A stretch of DNA of 64,000 nt from Sorghum bicolor (Eukaryota > Streptophyta > Magnoliopsida > Poales > Poaceae): positions 705,894 to 769,893 of the forward strand of contig NC_012873.2 of the NCBI RefSeq assembly GCF_000003195.3, in the 5' to 3' direction. Made by a program: the position numbers and the translations under genes. Below, piece after piece: positions 1 to 12,313 of the stretch (position 1 is its first letter; each line of letters begins with the position of its first letter). The notes below the pieces were generated by a model, which worked only from the letters and a program-made list of their open reading frames with translations, was not told the origin of the DNA and did no database searches.

Positions 1-46
1 GTGGTGATAATCTATCATTGATTCTTCCACCTGGTTTATGTGCAAC

Positions 47-3000
47 CTTTTCTTTTAGGATACCATTTTCTTTATAGAAAAATTCTGCGAGCTCCTCACT
101 GCATTCATATTTCAAGCCATCTGAAGCAAGGGCAAGTGATTCTCGATGATCCAACTTAGTGTATTTCAGAAAAGAAGCAGCACGCCAACACTGAAGCAAG
201 TAATAAAGAAATTTATCGTATTGGGTAAAGCCGATGTAAAAGCAAACAAAGTAACACTAGTTGGTGCCTCCCTTACCAAGGCTATGTTGAACGCGTGTAG
301 TATGCACCGTGGCTCCCGCACAACCAGATGATTCTTTAAAAGATATTCAAGGAACTGCTTGGCCAGAAAATGTACATTATCCTGCAGTTTTAAAATGAAA
401 CAGAGTTCAGAACCAGAGGAACAGATACTTCCACAAATACTGAAATCAGAATGATACTAAATGCAACAAGAACAGAGAGGGAGGAAAAAAGTTAGCAGGA
501 AGACTTTTCATGTTAAAATAGAACAAGCAGTGATCTAGGAAGTCCTTGTTTCTAGTTTAGAGCAAAAGAAAAACAATAAAAGAGCTTAGACTATACATAC
601 TGGTAGCTTTAACACCATCATTAGCTTTGACAGTTCATGCTTAATTTCAGCGTGAAGACTTTTGGGTGTGCTCATGTTTGCCACTCCTTCAGAATGAACT
701 TTATTAGAAAAATGCAATATGTATACCTACAGAACAAAAATACTAACTTCAGATTGTAATTTCAGATTGTTTTACCTTTCTCAGGAACTAGATGAAGGTC
801 AGCACTTGATGGAGTACTAATTTCAGGAAGCAGGTCATGATTAATTACATCCAAACGGAACTTTGAAGATGAACCTGCAGTTTCACATGTGTTTCTATGC
901 TCCCTTCTGGATGTGTTAGTTTCTTCAGTGGTAACTTTGATTGGTTTATAGCGCTCACAATAAGATTTCCCATCCAGCAAATTTAACCAGAATTTAGGTG
1001 GATCTCCATCCAGTGAAGACACCCCCTCCTTCTCTCCTATCAGAGAAATGTTTCTTGAATAAAACTCACCACTCATGCAAGCTTTTGATATGGTTGTACT
1101 ATTTACTTTGCTGCTATCTTCAACCTCAGTAGACAGTTCAGTTAAGAATTCCAAAATTACTTTATCCATAAAGATTGTGCCCCTTTCATTACTTTTACTT
1201 GCGCAGTTATCATGTTGAAGCTCATCAACTCTGTTGAAGAGGAATGATACACCCCAGCTGACCAAGCAATGGCTTAAACTAGATGTTATGCCTTGGCCGT
1301 TGCTATCAATAATCATGCTTTGCTTGGCGAGCACAAGACTCTTCTCCTCCACTGTGAAAGGAGTATATAAGCGGAAAATGCGCACATACTTCAGTTGTGA
1401 CCCTATCTTGAGCTTTCGAAGAGCCTTCAGATCATTTAGTGGATTCAAGTCACTACCATAAATGATAATGGAATCAATAGATGAAAGATTAATGCTGGGT
1501 TGGCATGCACGGCTATCGATCAGAAAAACAAATCTCCCTTTGGTCGTGTCGTTGAACATATTCATTGCTTCTTGCTTCATTGCAAATGCTGAACGGTTTT
1601 GAACACGTTCGTATGACTCCGGGCCAAATTTATGGCGCACGAGGTCTTCCAAGATGTTGCCCATTCGGTCTCCAACTGCCCCATCAGACTGCCACAATGA
1701 AAAAAAAAGTTGAAATAGTGCTGAACTCATAGATTGAAGCATGCCTTTGATGCATGCTAACTGCAGAAGGCTAGCATAAGCAAGAAAAATGTAGAAGGCA
1801 AAGTTAATACCAGTAACAGAGAGAATACCACAGTTCAGAATAAGCTAATTAGAATTATCCATTATCCAGTTCCTAATAAATCGTTTTTACTGGTTAACGT
1901 TGGAGTTAGTCAACCAATATAGCTTGAAACCTTTGACGATGATAAAATTGATAAATTGAGTATAACATAGAATACCTAGGGAAGCCAAATATTTGAGTAA
2001 TTATGATTGTAATGACTGCTAAACTAGAAGTAAGAGAAAGAAAAGGCAGGCATAACTCACTTGAAAAAGAACAATGACTCTTAACCTCTTGTTTCTGATC
2101 TCTTTGAGCATTTTTTCAAGAAGCAATAATTTTCCACTCACACACATTCTATCATCTCTAGATTCAATTATATCTCGAGTGTTGGCAAGTGAATGTTGTA
2201 GGTCAACAAGGCAAGGGTGATTGCAGCACTGTTACATACAACCAAGATGAGATCAGAATCCGTGATAACATGAAAAACTTCAAAGAAAATGTGTGTAGTC
2301 ATGCAAATTGCAAGGGTGCTGTCTACTTAGTACAGAAGAGAACAGATATTTTGAAAACAAACCTTCCAAAGAGACATGACAACGTCACAAAGAGCTCCAG
2401 CACTGTCAGTTGTCATTTGTGACTGCAGGACAGAGGAATTTGCAAGCAATATAGAAGAATAGAGTTCTAGCTGCACTTGTGAAAGGTAAGCCGGAACCCA
2501 ATACTCCAAAAATTTTGAAGAACCTGCTTTTCGTTCATATGCAATATGGCGTGTAAACCTTGCTCTTAACATAGCAAGGCTATCAGTCTCAATGTAATCT
2601 CCACTGTCTTCTTGTTCCGAGTTAAGGAAATCTAGCAACTTCTTGTACTCAGGAAGACTATCCTACAAAACAGTAAGAAACATGGAACTATTTGAGCACT
2701 GCTATAGAAGTGAATATGTAGTTTAGAGTTGATGAAAGGCACCTTCAGTGGAGAGCTCAAAAGCACCATCCTAAAATCTGTTGGTAGTTGCTTGAGTTGT
2801 TTGAGGAGTTTTGCAACTGAGTCTTGACAATAATCAACAATAACTGACTCCCAAACAATGCCCTCTACACTTTTAATGTCCTGTGCCATAGTAGACAGGA
2901 AAATATCAAAATTAAATGAAACACAGAAACCACATTCGGTTTATTTTCTTTCTAGGGTGTAATATGTGCCCTAATCCATAAGGAATATTCATGGGGCCAA

Positions 3001-4659
3001 AAAGATCATTGCCAATTACCTCTAAGATAACATCAGGATGAGCTAGGAGAACATGCAACATTGTGTGACTTCCATTCCCATGGAACTCCGGATTTTGAAT
3101 TAGTTTAAGCACATCCTTCTCCCCATCAAACACAACAACGTTGATAGATGGTGCAAAGCGATTGAACTCAGCCTTCCATAAGGGAAGAGAAGAAGTTGTG
3201 ACAAGTAGAAAAGAATGGCAAGCATCCGGTAAAACCGACGATATGAAAAAGATGGTCTTCATTACATGCTCCTGTATGGTACATAAGTCAATTAGTCAAA
3301 CCATGTTTCTTTTTATTTTTGTATCAAGGGGAAATAAGATCCAAATCTAAACATAACTGCAAAGATGTGCATGCAGAAATAAAACAGCATATTTCACATA
3401 AAAGAATTTCATCAAACATCTAACAAAGTAACAATACCAGTATAATTAGAAACCAACAAAACAGAAAATGATAGTGTAAGTAGAAGGTCCAATAATACTA
3501 TGTTATTTATGGGTGTAACACTTAATGCTGACTTGGGTACCTCCTACCTTATCATCAACAAAGACAGCACCTTGAGACTTGTGCCGGAACTCAAGAAGCT
3601 TATTTACAGAACACAGATGATCATTATCAAAATCAGGATGGCACCCATCTGGCAATCTCTGAAGTTTCTGAAATTGGTTTTCCTTAACCTGTAAAGAACA
3701 AAAAATGTGTGTTTCATAGCCAATACAACAAGTGGGCAGTAATGTAAATCAGGTTAAGAATACATGACTAAAAAAGAAGCAGAACTTTCTGTTTTCAGGC
3801 AGACCTTCTTTATTTTTGTGGGAACAGTTGATTGCTTGGAGTTAACAACTTCATCTGTAAAATTAGACACAAATCAGATATGGTAACATATTTGCAAGAA
3901 ACTAACGTGTCGTAAATAGCCAAGAGTGGTTATCACATTTCTCTTCCATGCTGAATCTAATGTAGATGCTTTACACATAAATTTTTGTTGCATCCATGTC
4001 CGACACACAAAGTTTTTGGTAAGAATTCCAGATGCTTATTTCTTCCAGCATTTAATAATGCAAATTTTCTAATTCCATGTGTACCATCAGTTTATTCCCA
4101 TATAAAATTTCAAATGTTTGTAAGAAATAGACAACCCCTTGATTTTGCTGGTAAACAACAAAAACAATTTTGCATCATGGTGACAACATGTGACCTAGTG
4201 GATAAGGAGAGGGCATCAAGTACCTGTGTGTTTCCCTTTTAGGTATGTAAATAGTCCCAAGTAGCGACTTGTTCGCATACACCTTCGTTTAACTGGTGAG
4301 CCCCTAGCATTCCCAACCGTGACGTACTCACTTGTATGCCCTCCTGCATGGTCCTCAGAGCTAGAAGTTCCGTTGGGATCTCTCAACGCCGCAGAAGATG
4401 GAGCACTGATCTTGCCCGCATTTGAAACTCCACAAGGTGCCTCCTCCTCATTTACCACCTTCCGCTTCTTCTGGGACGGCTCTGGCACCTCACTCCCCAA
4501 CCTCATGGGAGGATGTGCCCTCCTCCTCGCGCTCGGCGCTTTGGTCATGTGGCCTGACCCCGAGTGAGAGCTACTAATGACGCCCTGGCCGTCATTCCCG
4601 CTCGCCATGTTGCCTCCAGCTGCTCCATCCATCGATGATCCTCCTGAAGTGTTGGCCAT
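47..4659 (-). CDS. MOM1: MOM1-like chromatin silencing protein, 5' part of gene (runs off left edge)
   Basis: Eleven coding exons can be joined in phase on the minus strand: 4224-4659, 3805-3854, 3548-3688, 3020-3271, 2743-2880, 2363-2662, 2061-2228, 776-1688, 601-686, 277-381 and 47-190, giving 911 codons before the left edge. The N-terminus is low complexity with a basic KKRKV nuclear signal. Middle exons carry a degenerate SNF2 helicase module, including LVTTSSLPLWKAEF (motif Ia region), a CCNHPCLVD block, and a C-terminal lobe with IIIYGSDLNPLNDLKAL. Downstream are ELSKLMMVLKLP and the FLAKQFLEYLLKNHLVVRE block typical of MOM1 proteins. MOM1 silences transposons and other loci in the nucleus without needing bulk DNA methylation changes; its helicase part is incomplete in the known family. 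The start ATG at 4657-4659 follows a probable 5'UTR intron acceptor near 4670. The rest of the gene lies to the left. Another helicase-related paralogue is possible; MOM1 fits best. Confidence 0.82.
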
Positions 4660-7600
4660 TTTGCATCTGTAGCAATAGTATAAAACATGGAATAAACTTT
4701 TTGTCAATCACAAGGCAGCAGGAAAGGCACATGCACGCACACACCATAGAGAAAATAGCAGGAGCGCTCCTATATATCATATAAGAGTATAAGACGAAGA
4801 GGAAGCCCGAGTGTTTCATTGTTTGATTTACATTTTGACCAAAAACACACATGCAAAACATAATGCCTTAATCTATCCACAGATGACCACATGCGTGTCT
4901 TCGCAGCAAAATTTGGAGGGTCACTTGTGGTGTCTAGTGGATGCTAGGGACCACAGCTGGACATGGCTGCTGTCTAAGATGGTTTTGTGGTATTTGTGAT
5001 TGTGGTCGCATTTTTACACTCCCTGGTGTGTCGATGACTCCCTAAGTGAGTTTGGGCTGGTGTGTGTGTGTGTGTGTGTGACTCCCTAAGTGAGTTTGTG
5101 TGTGACTCCCTAAGTGAGTTTGGGCTGCTGTGGGTGGGTGTGGGTGTGGGTGGGAGGGGGGAGGCTGTGTGTGTGTGTGTGTGTGGGCGAGGGGGGGGGT
5201 CCTAATATCATGTCTTCCTTCTTAATGCAACGATGCGCAGGTACCCTGTGTATTTATTCGAGAAAAAGAAATACCGTCTCTGGCTCATGATGACATAGAG
5301 GGCAGATCAGATTGCACAGCCAATGCCGCACCACAAGCTGATCCGCTGCCAAGGTCTTTGCTTGTATATGTATCAAACACATTTCAAAGCACCATTGTTT
5401 GCCTTCGGCGTGTGCTTTGCAAACTGAGCCTGCTTTGAAAGTGCAGTAGGAACCAATTAAGGGAATTGTGAAAGCAAGTTAGGCTGACTTGGCACTGAAT
5501 TCTCCTCTGGCTGTCCATTCCCAACGCACCATTATACGGCAAAGCAGAATGAACACTACCCTAAACTACAGGCACTCCGCATTAGCTGTCCATTCCCAAG
5601 GCACCGTACACACAGTAACCAGAATGAACTTTTTTTTCCAAAAAGAGTAGCCAGAATGAACAATACCCTAAACCATAGGCACTCCGCATTCCTCCAAAAC
5701 TAGTAGGTGACGTTTGGATTGTGGGAAAACCATAGTGGGAATGAGAAATCATGGAGGATGGATAGCCTAACCCTTCTTTGGATATAAAGAATGGGGTATG
5801 AACTGGGTATGGGTTAGGGATAAGATGCGTTCATATCCCACTGATCTATACCCAGCGGGAAGGGTGGGTTATGGCTGGAATGAGGAGCAGACGAATCGAT
5901 GCGGTGCGCACCTGATTGCCGCAGCCATCGATAGGCAGGAGGGCGTCGAGAACGGGCCTGCCTGCGCCGCCGTCGCCGCCGGCGCTGGAGAGCCCCAACC
6001 GCCCTCGTCGCGCGCGTACAGGAGCAGCAGCCACCCCCAGTGGAGCCCTCGTCGTCAACCGCGCGGTCCGGTAGGCAATGGAAGGGACCAGGCCAGGAAC
6101 GAGAAGGTGTCGGGTTGTTTTTTTTTTCTCTCTCTCTCTCGATATCGTGCTATTTTTCTCTCGCAATAAATCAATCAACATTACTTTCTGTCATGTATTT
6201 ATGAGCCAAACAAATAAAATGATCATCTTTTGTCAATAATACAAGAGTGTAAGAGAAAATATGGCTGAGAAGTGCTAATTGGAATAGTTATTAGAGGAGT
6301 TATATCTCTCTTTTTTTTAAGAGGAGATTAGAGGAATGTTGGTGATCGAAAACACAGAGAGATGTTGGCAACTATTGGAGCAATGAAAAAACATAATTAT
6401 CCCTAATATGACCGTTTTATGGGGATAGACTGCTACATTCCTATCTCATACCCCGTCTTTCTTATACCTAGCTATATTTCCCTATTCTTAATCTAACCCT
6501 CACCATAGAGTCTAAATTCCGCACGCTGAGAATAGGCACTTCCACATTCCTATGAAACTAGGGTCTAAAGCACGATGAGAAGGCGCACTGAGAAAGAGAA
6601 GAGGAGCTGGCGGGTGGGTGGAATCGTACCTTAGTGGCCAGGCGAGGGAACACGGGGTGGGGAATGAGGCGACAAAGTTGGCGACGCTAGGGTTAGGCGT
6701 AATTGGTGCCGACAAGCTCGGGCAACCGATGTGTAGAGAAAATACAGCAAGGCGAGGCGATGGGGTGGTGGGCAGTGGCAAGGCCCCTTTTCTTTAGTCC
6801 TATGTTTCCTCTCTCCTTCCTTCCCCCATGTGGCCCTGTCGTCCTCCATCTCTCTCTCACCATTGAATGTTGATGATTGATGGGGAGTGTTTTTGCTCTT
6901 TCTTCTCTCGCTCCGAGACATGTGAACTCGTGTCAGGTGAATCATTATAAATAATAAAAACATAAATTAATGGTACTATGATAATACAAAAAAAAACATT
7001 CCCATATTGTTGTTATTGTGTTATCATATTACCTTTTTGTTGTGCGTGTCTATAACCAATACCACTACATGTGAAATGTCTAGTACACTCGATGTGTTGA
7101 TAATCAATACCACTATGTGTGAAATGTCTACTACACTCGATGATTAATAACTATAGTATACTATGATAACACAAACAAATGACGACCAAACACGAGCGAT
7201 CTATATATATGCATATAATAAGCCTTTGAACAAGCAAATATACTATGCTTGATAATAGAAGGAACGGAATATATAAATAAATAAATATGGTATTGGTATA
7301 ATGGGTTACTATTTTACTTTCTCATCATGTGTTTATGACACTCCGAGGCATGACGTCTAGCAACATTAAATGATAACAACAAATAAAATAATTATCTCAT
7401 TACCTACCAAGTTTATGTATTTGTTCTCATTCACTATATAGACAAGTTTATGCTCTAGCTATCTTTTTATCACCAATCATGACACAATAAACACCAGTAA
7501 AGTTGCATTCACATTTCAACGAGGAATAGTAATAGAAAAGTGCCACTTCTCAGCTGGTGTGCAGACAATAGGAAACATAATGTTGTAAAAGGAATATGCA

Positions 7601-9900
7601 ATGAACAGAGGAGACTAACTGTTTTAGCAATGACACTAGCCAAAAACATAAAAGAACCATGTAAGATTGGTGTTTTGTAAAGATGATTATGGTAGGTAGA
7701 AAAGTTGGCCAACTATTCACAAGTGTGGAATAGACACAATACCATAAACACTAGGCATTCCACATTCCTTGGTAACTAAAATAAAATTTCCACTCGATGA
7801 AAAGGTGCAAGGGAGGAGGAGCCAGTGAATGGGTAGAATCGTACCTCCGGTGAGCGAGCGCGGCGGGGAATGTGGTGTTGCAGTCAGATTTTGTCTATGG
7901 AGGTGATGCAGGGCTTTGCGAGATCAGCGTTAGCAAGCTTGGCCGCCGATGCGGAAAGGGTTTTGTGTTCTCTCAACGAAATGCGAGAAGCAATGTGGTG
8001 AGATTGAGGGATAGGGATTGTGTGCTGCAGTGGGGCCCTTTTTCCTTTCTTTGCTCTCACCAAGGTGTTTTATGGCACTATGGATTCACTTCGTTGATCT
8101 TAGCAAGGATTGTTTATGCATCTCCCTAACATGGCTCAGGCTAGAAACATGAGATGGATTAATAACCAACCATGTTTAATTATTGGGTCTCACTCACCAT
8201 AAAGAAATTTATGTTCCAACCATCATGCCATCTAAAGAGAGTGTGATGCACACCTAGCGTCGTTCTGGCAATGAGATCCGTCGGAGAAGAATAATGTAAG
8301 CAATGGTACTTGGAAACAAACTATGGCGAGGAGACAAATAATGTCTTGGAAGGGGTTGGTGTCTATGTAGGATCGAGAAATAAATGAATTTATAGAGTGA
8401 GGACTTAGTGTAATCTAAATGAACCGATATATGATTATATGGAATGGAAAATGAAATAAGGTTAAACCCGTGACATGGCGGCCTAAAAACCTTGGTCTTA
8501 CAATGGCAAACATCCTTATTCCTCCTTTCTTAGACCAAGACATCTTACAATCGAAATTGAGGGAATACCAACAATGATCCTTTGTTGTTCAAAAAAAACA
8601 ATGATCCTTTGAGTATTTTTGAGAATTGTTGTATTGGCTTGGCTCATATATCTCACTTTGAACTAATATCAAATAACATACTTTTGTATTTGCTACTAGT
8701 TATTTAGATCTTTTGATAAGGAGAAATGGATATAGTTGTTTACGTAGGATAAATCACTAGGTATGGAACACTTTTCATCATCTATAAAAAAGAACAATGT
8801 GTGAACAAGTTTTTTTAGTTCTTTTTGAGCAAATAAGTTTTTTTAGACTGATGTACGAGTGTGAACAAGTAGTCCTTTATCGGAAGTAGGGGAGGTCAAT
8901 ATGTGCTAGTATACATTTTTATTTGGAATCTCGACGAGCACTGGCACTGGCAGTGCGCCAGTGCCTCGAGGTCGCCCACCGCGTCCTCCCCTTTGGGTAA
9001 CCTCTCCCTCACTTCGCCTCCGCTGCCTGTTTCGCTGTAGCTGGTGTTAGTTACAGTGCGCCCCGAATTGGATCGGCTTGCTGCTCACTCACCACTGCTT
9101 AGCTCGAGGGAATGAGATGGTTTCCCTGCGAAATGAGGGCTGCGTACCATTGTTTTTCATGGAAATTTGATGCCCAATTGCTAAAACTTTTTGCAGTTGG
9201 GTGCAGGTATGGTCACCTTACATGGGAATGAAAGCGGACCCGTTGATCTTTGCTGCTCTCTACAAGATCACTTCACCTAGGAAACACTCCATGGGTTATG
9301 GTAATAGCCTAAGCAATTTATGTCAGCATCAATTCAATTGCCAGGAGGATGGTGAATAGTCACGAGCTCGTCGGAGAATTTTCAGGGATCATGATGATTT
9401 CTATGTTCTAGTGGTCGGTTATCTCACAGTACTACCAGGAACATTACTTCTCTTATCAGTACCAATGGGTTGTCCCGTTTTCAAAGAAATTGTCCCGTTT
9501 TCAAAGAAAGACTCAAGATCAAAAATTATTCTAACAAATGACTTGGAACTTGGTTTGGGCCATTGTGTTGGCCTTGTGATACCAGCCTCTTAATAAACAC
9601 ATGAAAACGTAGTTTAATCTTAATTATAAAGTATAAACTACCAAGTTGCCAGCTTAATTTGAACATCAAGCTTCATGAGAAACATCTCATCAAGAAAAAT
9701 GGCTCTTCTGATAGCAGGGTTGTCCTGTGCCATTCGGCCAACAAGTGCTGTAACATGGTTATATGTTGGTCAGATGAAATCAAAATTTCATTGTCTTTCT
9801 TGATGTCATTCCAGTAGGGTACGTTATTGTTAAAATTTATGGCAACTTTCTATCTTTCGTTGTTTAAGATTTGTGAATTTTACTAAACTGGCTTGTTTCT
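4660..9900. other. Gene-free interval upstream of the MOM1-like gene
   Basis: I see no supportable coding gene here. The interval holds a GT-rich tandem patch near 5.03-5.19 kb, a repeated local motif around 5.55-5.72 kb (CCCTAAAC followed by GGCACTCCGCATT, twice), a GC-rich block at 5.8-6.1 kb embedded in AT-rich DNA, a diverged direct repeat pair (about 6.53-6.79 and 7.75-8.05 kb), and AT-rich DNA with no recognisable content from 8.1 to 8.9 kb. A GC-rich patch at 8.94-9.06 kb could be the edge of an exon or a captured fragment, but no splice-consistent model emerged. Confidence 0.5.
5030..5200. repeat. GT microsatellite with three copies of a 19-bp motif
   Basis: The motif GACTCCCTAAGTGAGTTTG occurs three times within about 90 bases, separated by TG dinucleotide runs, followed by GGGTGT-type runs and further TG repeats to about 5.19 kb. 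The motif core CCTAAGTGAG is imperfectly palindromic. It is probably replication-slippage DNA with no coding role. Confidence 0.7.
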
Positions 9901-9939
9901 TGATTTCGCACATTGGACATATGCACAATGCTGACATTT

Positions 9940-12313
9940 TTAAAGTTGACCATCAGGCATTCCCGCATGTCCAGCTTCATGGACCACTTCTGCTTGCTTG
10001 TCAACCTCCAGGACACAAGGGTCAGAGCTTGATCCTCCACTCCCCGGTGGCACTGAATTCTCAGGCATGCCCGCATCTCTATCTTCATAGAGCAACTCGT
10101 TCAATAGTGCTTTTGCATGAGCCTTGACTCCACGGGCCCACACTATTTCATTGTAGACTGACAAGCAGGTACACTTCAGTAGCTCGTCCTTTGAGAACAT
10201 CTGAAAGAAAACACGCTTTGGCCCATTAGAGCAAGTATTATAATACAGCTAGCAGCTGGCTGTAAGATTTCTTTACAGCCTTCTTGTAGCCCAATCATAT
10301 AATGGTTAGTTCATCACTATTAATACATGGCCCACTTGTCTATCTCACAGACTTTCTTGGTTTTTGTGTCTGGGCCGGCTGTAAGCTTACAGCCCGCTCT
10401 TACTCTCTCTCTTCTTCTCTCTCCTCCACCTCAGCATTTAGCTGGCTTACAGCCTGCTATAATACTTGCTCTTACTTAAATGACTAGATTACATCCAACA
10501 GTGATAAACCGAGAATGAATTCGGAAGATTTGTGGTGTACCACTTCAGGATCATCATGAACACGCTTTGGCCCATTACTTAAATGACTAGATTACATCCA
10601 ACAGTGATAAACTGAGAATGAATTCGGAAGATTTGTGGTGTACCACTTCAGGATCATCATGTCCATCTTCATTTTCAGGATCACATAAAACTGAAATGAC
10701 AAAAATGAAAAATGTACAGAAATACTGTATCAAAAACAGAGAAATAACAAAGTATCAAAAAGTTTGGTCAGCAGCAATTAAGGGCTGAAGCGCACAAACT
10801 ATCAGAAAGCATAACAGTACATGAGAGAGAGCAATAGTAAAGCAGAAAGCATTTAGTGCCATCCATACGGGAAAGCAAATAGTGCTCTCACCACCATCTC
10901 TGGTTTAACATTAAAACCATGACGATTCAGCAGAGTCTTTAATCCATAACTCATCAGCAGGCGCTCCTCCATAGGCAGCTCAGATTTTTCCTGAGGCACT
11001 AAACTCTTCATGAGATGTTTTATGCCCCACATCACCTCCATTACAGCCTCATTAAACAGGCAGGATATTTTCTGCAAAATACCGCAGCAAAATTGCTTCT
11101 CAAAATTGTTCACGGATATATATAAGCAAAGAAGAGAGACTATACTAACCAACTTCTGTTCAATGATTGTTTTGTGCTCCTGCTTTCCAACAGCTAATAA
11201 TTGACCTGGGAGGCGCCATTTCTTAATCATCTGAGCAAGCTCACTGTTTATACCAGTGTGGTTAAATGCATTGGACTTGTTCTTGAAAGTCTTGAATTCT
11301 TTCAGCCAGATAACCTGATATAACAGATAAACATGGTAAGGGTAAAATACAACTATCAAGTGTGTCATGCCAGTATCTCTAAATCATGACAGTGGGCATA
11401 AATTCTGTAGGTACGTCAAGGTATATTCTTGTTTTTAAGTCTTTGTTTACCCGATTCTTGCAGTGTAATTAAGAATAAGTATTCGTTCCTAAAGTAATGC
11501 AATGCTTTTTTTTAAATGGACCATAGTGGCCTTTCTGATAGTAGTAGTATCATGTCTGGGCTAAGCCATACCTAGCTAGCAGTTACTAGTTAAAAACTGG
11601 TGCATTAGGTTTCACTCTGTCAATCAATTGCCTGCATCGTGAAATTTCAGGAAAATAGTTTTCGGGCAAGATTGCAACAGCATCAGATCACACTAGACAC
11701 TACATGTTTTACGAATGGAATTATGGAAAAGAGTTCGAACAAACAAGATCTAATGAACAGTTAAAAAATGGCTAGCAGTTAACTAGTTAAAAACGGTGTA
11801 TTAGGCTTCACTCCAATTGCCCGCATAGTGAACTTTCAGGAAAGTAGTTTTCAGGCATGAGTGCAACAGCATCACACTAGATACTACATGCTTTGCAAAC
11901 AGAATTATGGGAAAGCGTTTGAACAAATAAGAGCTAATGAAATGTGAGCTATATGCCTCGCATCAAGCAATAGAATACAAAATAGAAAATGGTAATCATG
12001 ATTATGCAAGATCACTGCTGGCCGCTCGATTATATTGTCAACAAACAATCAGAATCAGAAGGAAAGAAAGCTAGGGGCACTGACGCGGTGTGTCATATAA
12101 TCTTTGACATAGTTTGCCCAGATGTTCTGCAGGAGACAAAGCAAATCCAGAAAAATTAGGTTGATGACAATGCTTCAACAATCAAGTTACACTCGGAAGG
12201 AAGAATATAAAACTAAGTACCTCCTCCGCTTTTGGTAGAAACAACTGGACACCATCAATGTTGAATATGGCAAAGCCAGAGGGCGTCTCAAACAGCACTA
12301 AGACCAACCCCAT
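9940..12313 (-). CDS. NOP58/NOP5 N-terminal-domain-like protein (possibly truncated or degenerating)
   Basis: Exons with clean splice sites on the minus strand are 12221-12313, 12085-12126, 11150-11314 and about 10892-11071, followed by a last exon 9940-10200. The first exon gives MGLVLVLFETPSGFAIFNID, matching the start of NOP58/NOP5 (a core box C/D snoRNP protein of the nucleolus). The fourth contains LPMEERLLMSYGLKTLLNRHGF and VKPEMV, the NOP5-N/NOSIC-proximal block. The last exon (KDELLKCTCLSVYNEIVWAR, then an acidic tail) is not a normal NOP58 C-terminus, and the Nop domain and KKE tail are absent. A linking exon at about 10596-10690 or 10613-10690 is ambiguous: one donor leaves the acidic reading frame out of phase, the other keeps phase but gives an odd peptide. 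A 103-bp duplication plus a MITE lie in the intron after it. Either a grass-specific NOP58-derived gene or a decaying copy. Confidence 0.55.
10210..10661. repeat. 103-bp tandem duplication, first copy split by the MITE
   Basis: The sequence at 10559-10661 (begins AACACGCTTTGGCCCATTAC, ends with GGATCATCATG) is repeated at 10210-10558 once the 243-bp MITE and one TTA are removed; both come to 103 bp with about one substitution. In the sense of the NOP58-like gene it duplicates the 3' end of a small exon plus the start of the following intron, so splice donors are doubled. Confidence 0.9.
10229..10471. mobile_element. Tourist-like (PIF/Harbinger) MITE with TTA target duplication
   Basis: A 243-bp element starts with GAGCAAGTATTATA and ends with the exact reverse complement TATAATACTTGCTC. 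It is flanked on both sides by TTA (10226-10228 and 10472-10474), the 3-bp target site of PIF/Harbinger elements. It carries no coding capacity. The uninterrupted target sequence survives in a tandem copy at 10559-10661, which proves both ends. It lies in the 3' part of the NOP58-like gene. Confidence 0.92.
11573..11943. repeat. Diverged tandem duplication of about 185 bp in a NOP58-like intron
   Basis: Two consecutive blocks (about 11573-11761 and 11770-11943) share the order GCTAGCAGTTA..ACTAGTTAAAAAC, GTGCATTAGG/GTGTATTAGG, TTTCAGGAAA, CAACAGCATCA, ACTAGA.ACTACATG and GAACAAA. They differ by scattered substitutions and small indels. They lie in the intron between the second and third NOP58-like exons. 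Confidence 0.8.

Noticed and set aside
5798..6181. Overlapping 111-123-residue frames in a GC-rich block
   Set aside because: They are mutually antisense and bounded by poly-T and short repeats, with no recognised protein content.
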